Source: Phycisphaerae bacterium (GTDB lineage: Bacteria; Planctomycetota; Phycisphaerae; UBA1845). Taken from it: 42,898 bases of DNA. Shown in pieces: positions 41,921-42,898 of the stretch. The stretch lies in contig JAJDEA010000185.1 of the NCBI GenBank assembly GCA_029260035.1, positions 1-42,898 on the forward strand, read 5' to 3'. Position 1 is the stretch's first letter, and each line of letters starts with the position of its first letter. The position numbers and the translations under genes were made by a program. The notes beneath the pieces were generated by a model. It was not told the origin of the DNA. It worked only from the letters and a program-made list of their open reading frames with translations, and did no database searches.

Positions 41921-42898
41921 GTGGATCGGCGAATAGTCATTACGGGAATGGGTTGTGTGACGCCACTTGGGCACAATGTCGAAGTGGTTTGGAAGAAAAT
42001 CGTTGCGGGCGAAAGCGCGATCGCTCCGACCACTCTCTTCGATGCGAAGACGTTCCCCACTATGTTTTCCGCCGAAGTCAGAGATTTCGATTTGGCGGAT
42101 TTCCTTGGCGAAGATGCAGAAAAACATGCGGGTGCTTGCAGGAATACGCAATTCGCCCTGGCTGCTGGGAAAATGGCATGGGACCACGCAGGCCTAAGTG
42201 CGGATTTCGCGCTCGATCCGACGCGGGTCGGGATCTATCTGGGCGGCGGCGAAGGACCTCTCGATTTTGACCCTTTCGCGCGAGCTGCGATTGCGGGGAG
42301 TTTTGACGAAGAAGGCCAGCAAATTCCATTGGACACCGTCCGATGGGCCAAAGTAGCGGCGGAGTTGCTCGATGGAATCCGCGAAATCGAACAGGAACCG
42401 AATATGGCAGCGTCTCATCTTGCTGTCATGTTCGACGCACAAGGCCCGAACCTGAATACGCTGACCGCTTGTGCTGCTAGTACGCAAGCCATCGGCGAAG
42501 CTATGCATATGATTCGCGTCGGCGATGCGGACGTCATGCTGTCCGGCGGGACGCACAGCATGATTCATCCGCTCGGGGTGACAGGATTCAACCGTCTAAC
42601 AGCCCTTTCGACTCGAACCGATTCCATCTCCTCTGCTTCCAGGCCTTTTGATCGAACGCGCGATGGCTTTGTTCTCGGCGAAGGCGCAGGCATGCTTGTA
42701 TTGGAAGAGCTGTCGCATGCACAGGAACGCGGGGCACCGATTCTCGCGGAGATCGTCGGATTCGGCTCTACAGCCGATGCTTTTCGAATCACGGATATTC
42801 ACGAAGAAGGTCGCGGGGCTACGGCAGCGATGCAAGCCGCTATGAAGAGCGCGGGAGTAGGGATAAAGGATATCGACTACATCTCTGCTCACGGCACC
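41921..42898 (+). CDS. Beta-ketoacyl-ACP synthase, catalytic (3' end outside window)
   Basis: The first 326 residues, from GTG with AAGGA eight bases upstream, run to the window edge. VITGMGCVTPLGHN opens the fold. The active-site Cys is Cys184 in LTACAASTQAIGEA, and the window ends in the first catalytic His motif SAHGT (His324). GDADVMLSGGTHSM and RDGFVLGEGAGMLVLEE are typical KAS I/II. It should condense malonyl-ACP with acyl chains. With the preceding degenerate homologue it probably forms a KS/CLF-type heterodimer. The second His and the following genes are not visible. Confidence 0.93.
   Translation, partial: MDRRIVITGMGCVTPLGHNVEVVWKKIVAGESAIAPTTLFDAKTFPTMFSAEVRDFDLADFLGEDAEKHAGACRNTQFALAAGKMAWDHAGLSADFALDPTRVGIYLGGGEGPLDFDPFARAAIAGSFDEEGQQIPLDTVRWAKVAAELLDGIREIEQEPNMAASHLAVMFDAQGPNLNTLTACAASTQAIGEAMHMIRVGDADVMLSGGTHSMIHPLGVTGFNRLTALSTRTDSISSASRPFDRTRDGFVLGEGAGMLVLEELSHAQERGAPILAEIVGFGSTADAFRITDIHEEGRGATAAMQAAMKSAGVGIKDIDYISAHGT

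Overview
The window looks like a chromosomal segment of an uncultured, non-model member of the Planctomycetota. This is inferred from gene content, not from a marker phylogeny. Pointers are: a long MoxR / DUF58 / BatA-like / von Willebrand operon that ends in a prenyltransferase-repeat protein and an NPCBM protein; several large or small secreted lipoproteins; an LpxL-type acyltransferase; a lipid-type dehydratase/ACP/ketosynthase cluster; and frequent GTG and TTG starts. Base composition is close to half GC. No rRNA, tRNA or CRISPR was seen.

Layout. 1-503: mobile-element debris, the C-terminus of an IS630-type transposase abutting the C-terminus of a group II intron maturase and the intron's 3' RNA end (domains V and VI). 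543-3983 (minus): a 1146-residue secreted lipoprotein with a proline-rich tandem repeat. 4430-9823: housekeeping and accessory genes (MazG-like pyrophosphohydrolase, a conserved hypothetical, LmbE/PIG-L deacetylase, GNAT acetyltransferase, polysaccharide deacetylase, LOG-family nucleotide hydrolase). 10043-23331: one tightly packed eight-gene plus-strand operon of about 13 kb with overlapping genes, probably an envelope-associated MoxR/Bat-type module. 23406-25350: an HD-domain phosphohydrolase plus a YwgA-like protein. 25360-29090 (minus): Fic protein, queC, a MoaD/ThiS-like protein and a BNR-repeat protein. 29390-33520: periplasmic redoxin, LpxL-like acyltransferase (minus), metallo-beta-lactamase-fold hydrolase, acetolactate-decarboxylase-like lipoprotein and a tiny lipoprotein (minus). 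34342-38924: transcription terminator Rho, two small membrane proteins behind a strong-looking promoter, and ribosomal protein S1.

39102-42898 (running off the right edge) is the most interesting part. It encodes a FabZ-like protein, an ACP with a long insertion, a second FabZ-like protein, a ketosynthase-like protein, and a second ketosynthase. Both enzyme types are doubled, and in each pair one copy has lost catalytic residues. The first ketosynthase lacks the Cys-His-His triad (Glu193, Phe334 and no His near 371), while the second keeps Cys184 and its first His. The first dehydratase has Gln48 where the second has Glu48. This looks like a heteromeric KS/chain-length-factor plus heteromeric dehydratase system, as in aryl-polyene or other type II polyketide pathways, possibly making an unusual lipid or polyene. 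The product is unknown.

Regulatory features seen include two candidate leaderless transcripts (23406 and 31379), a switch-like pair of hairpins before the MazG-like gene, a structured 0.8-kb region before rho, a consensus-type promoter before 36034, and a clear intrinsic terminator on the minus strand at 33188-33228.
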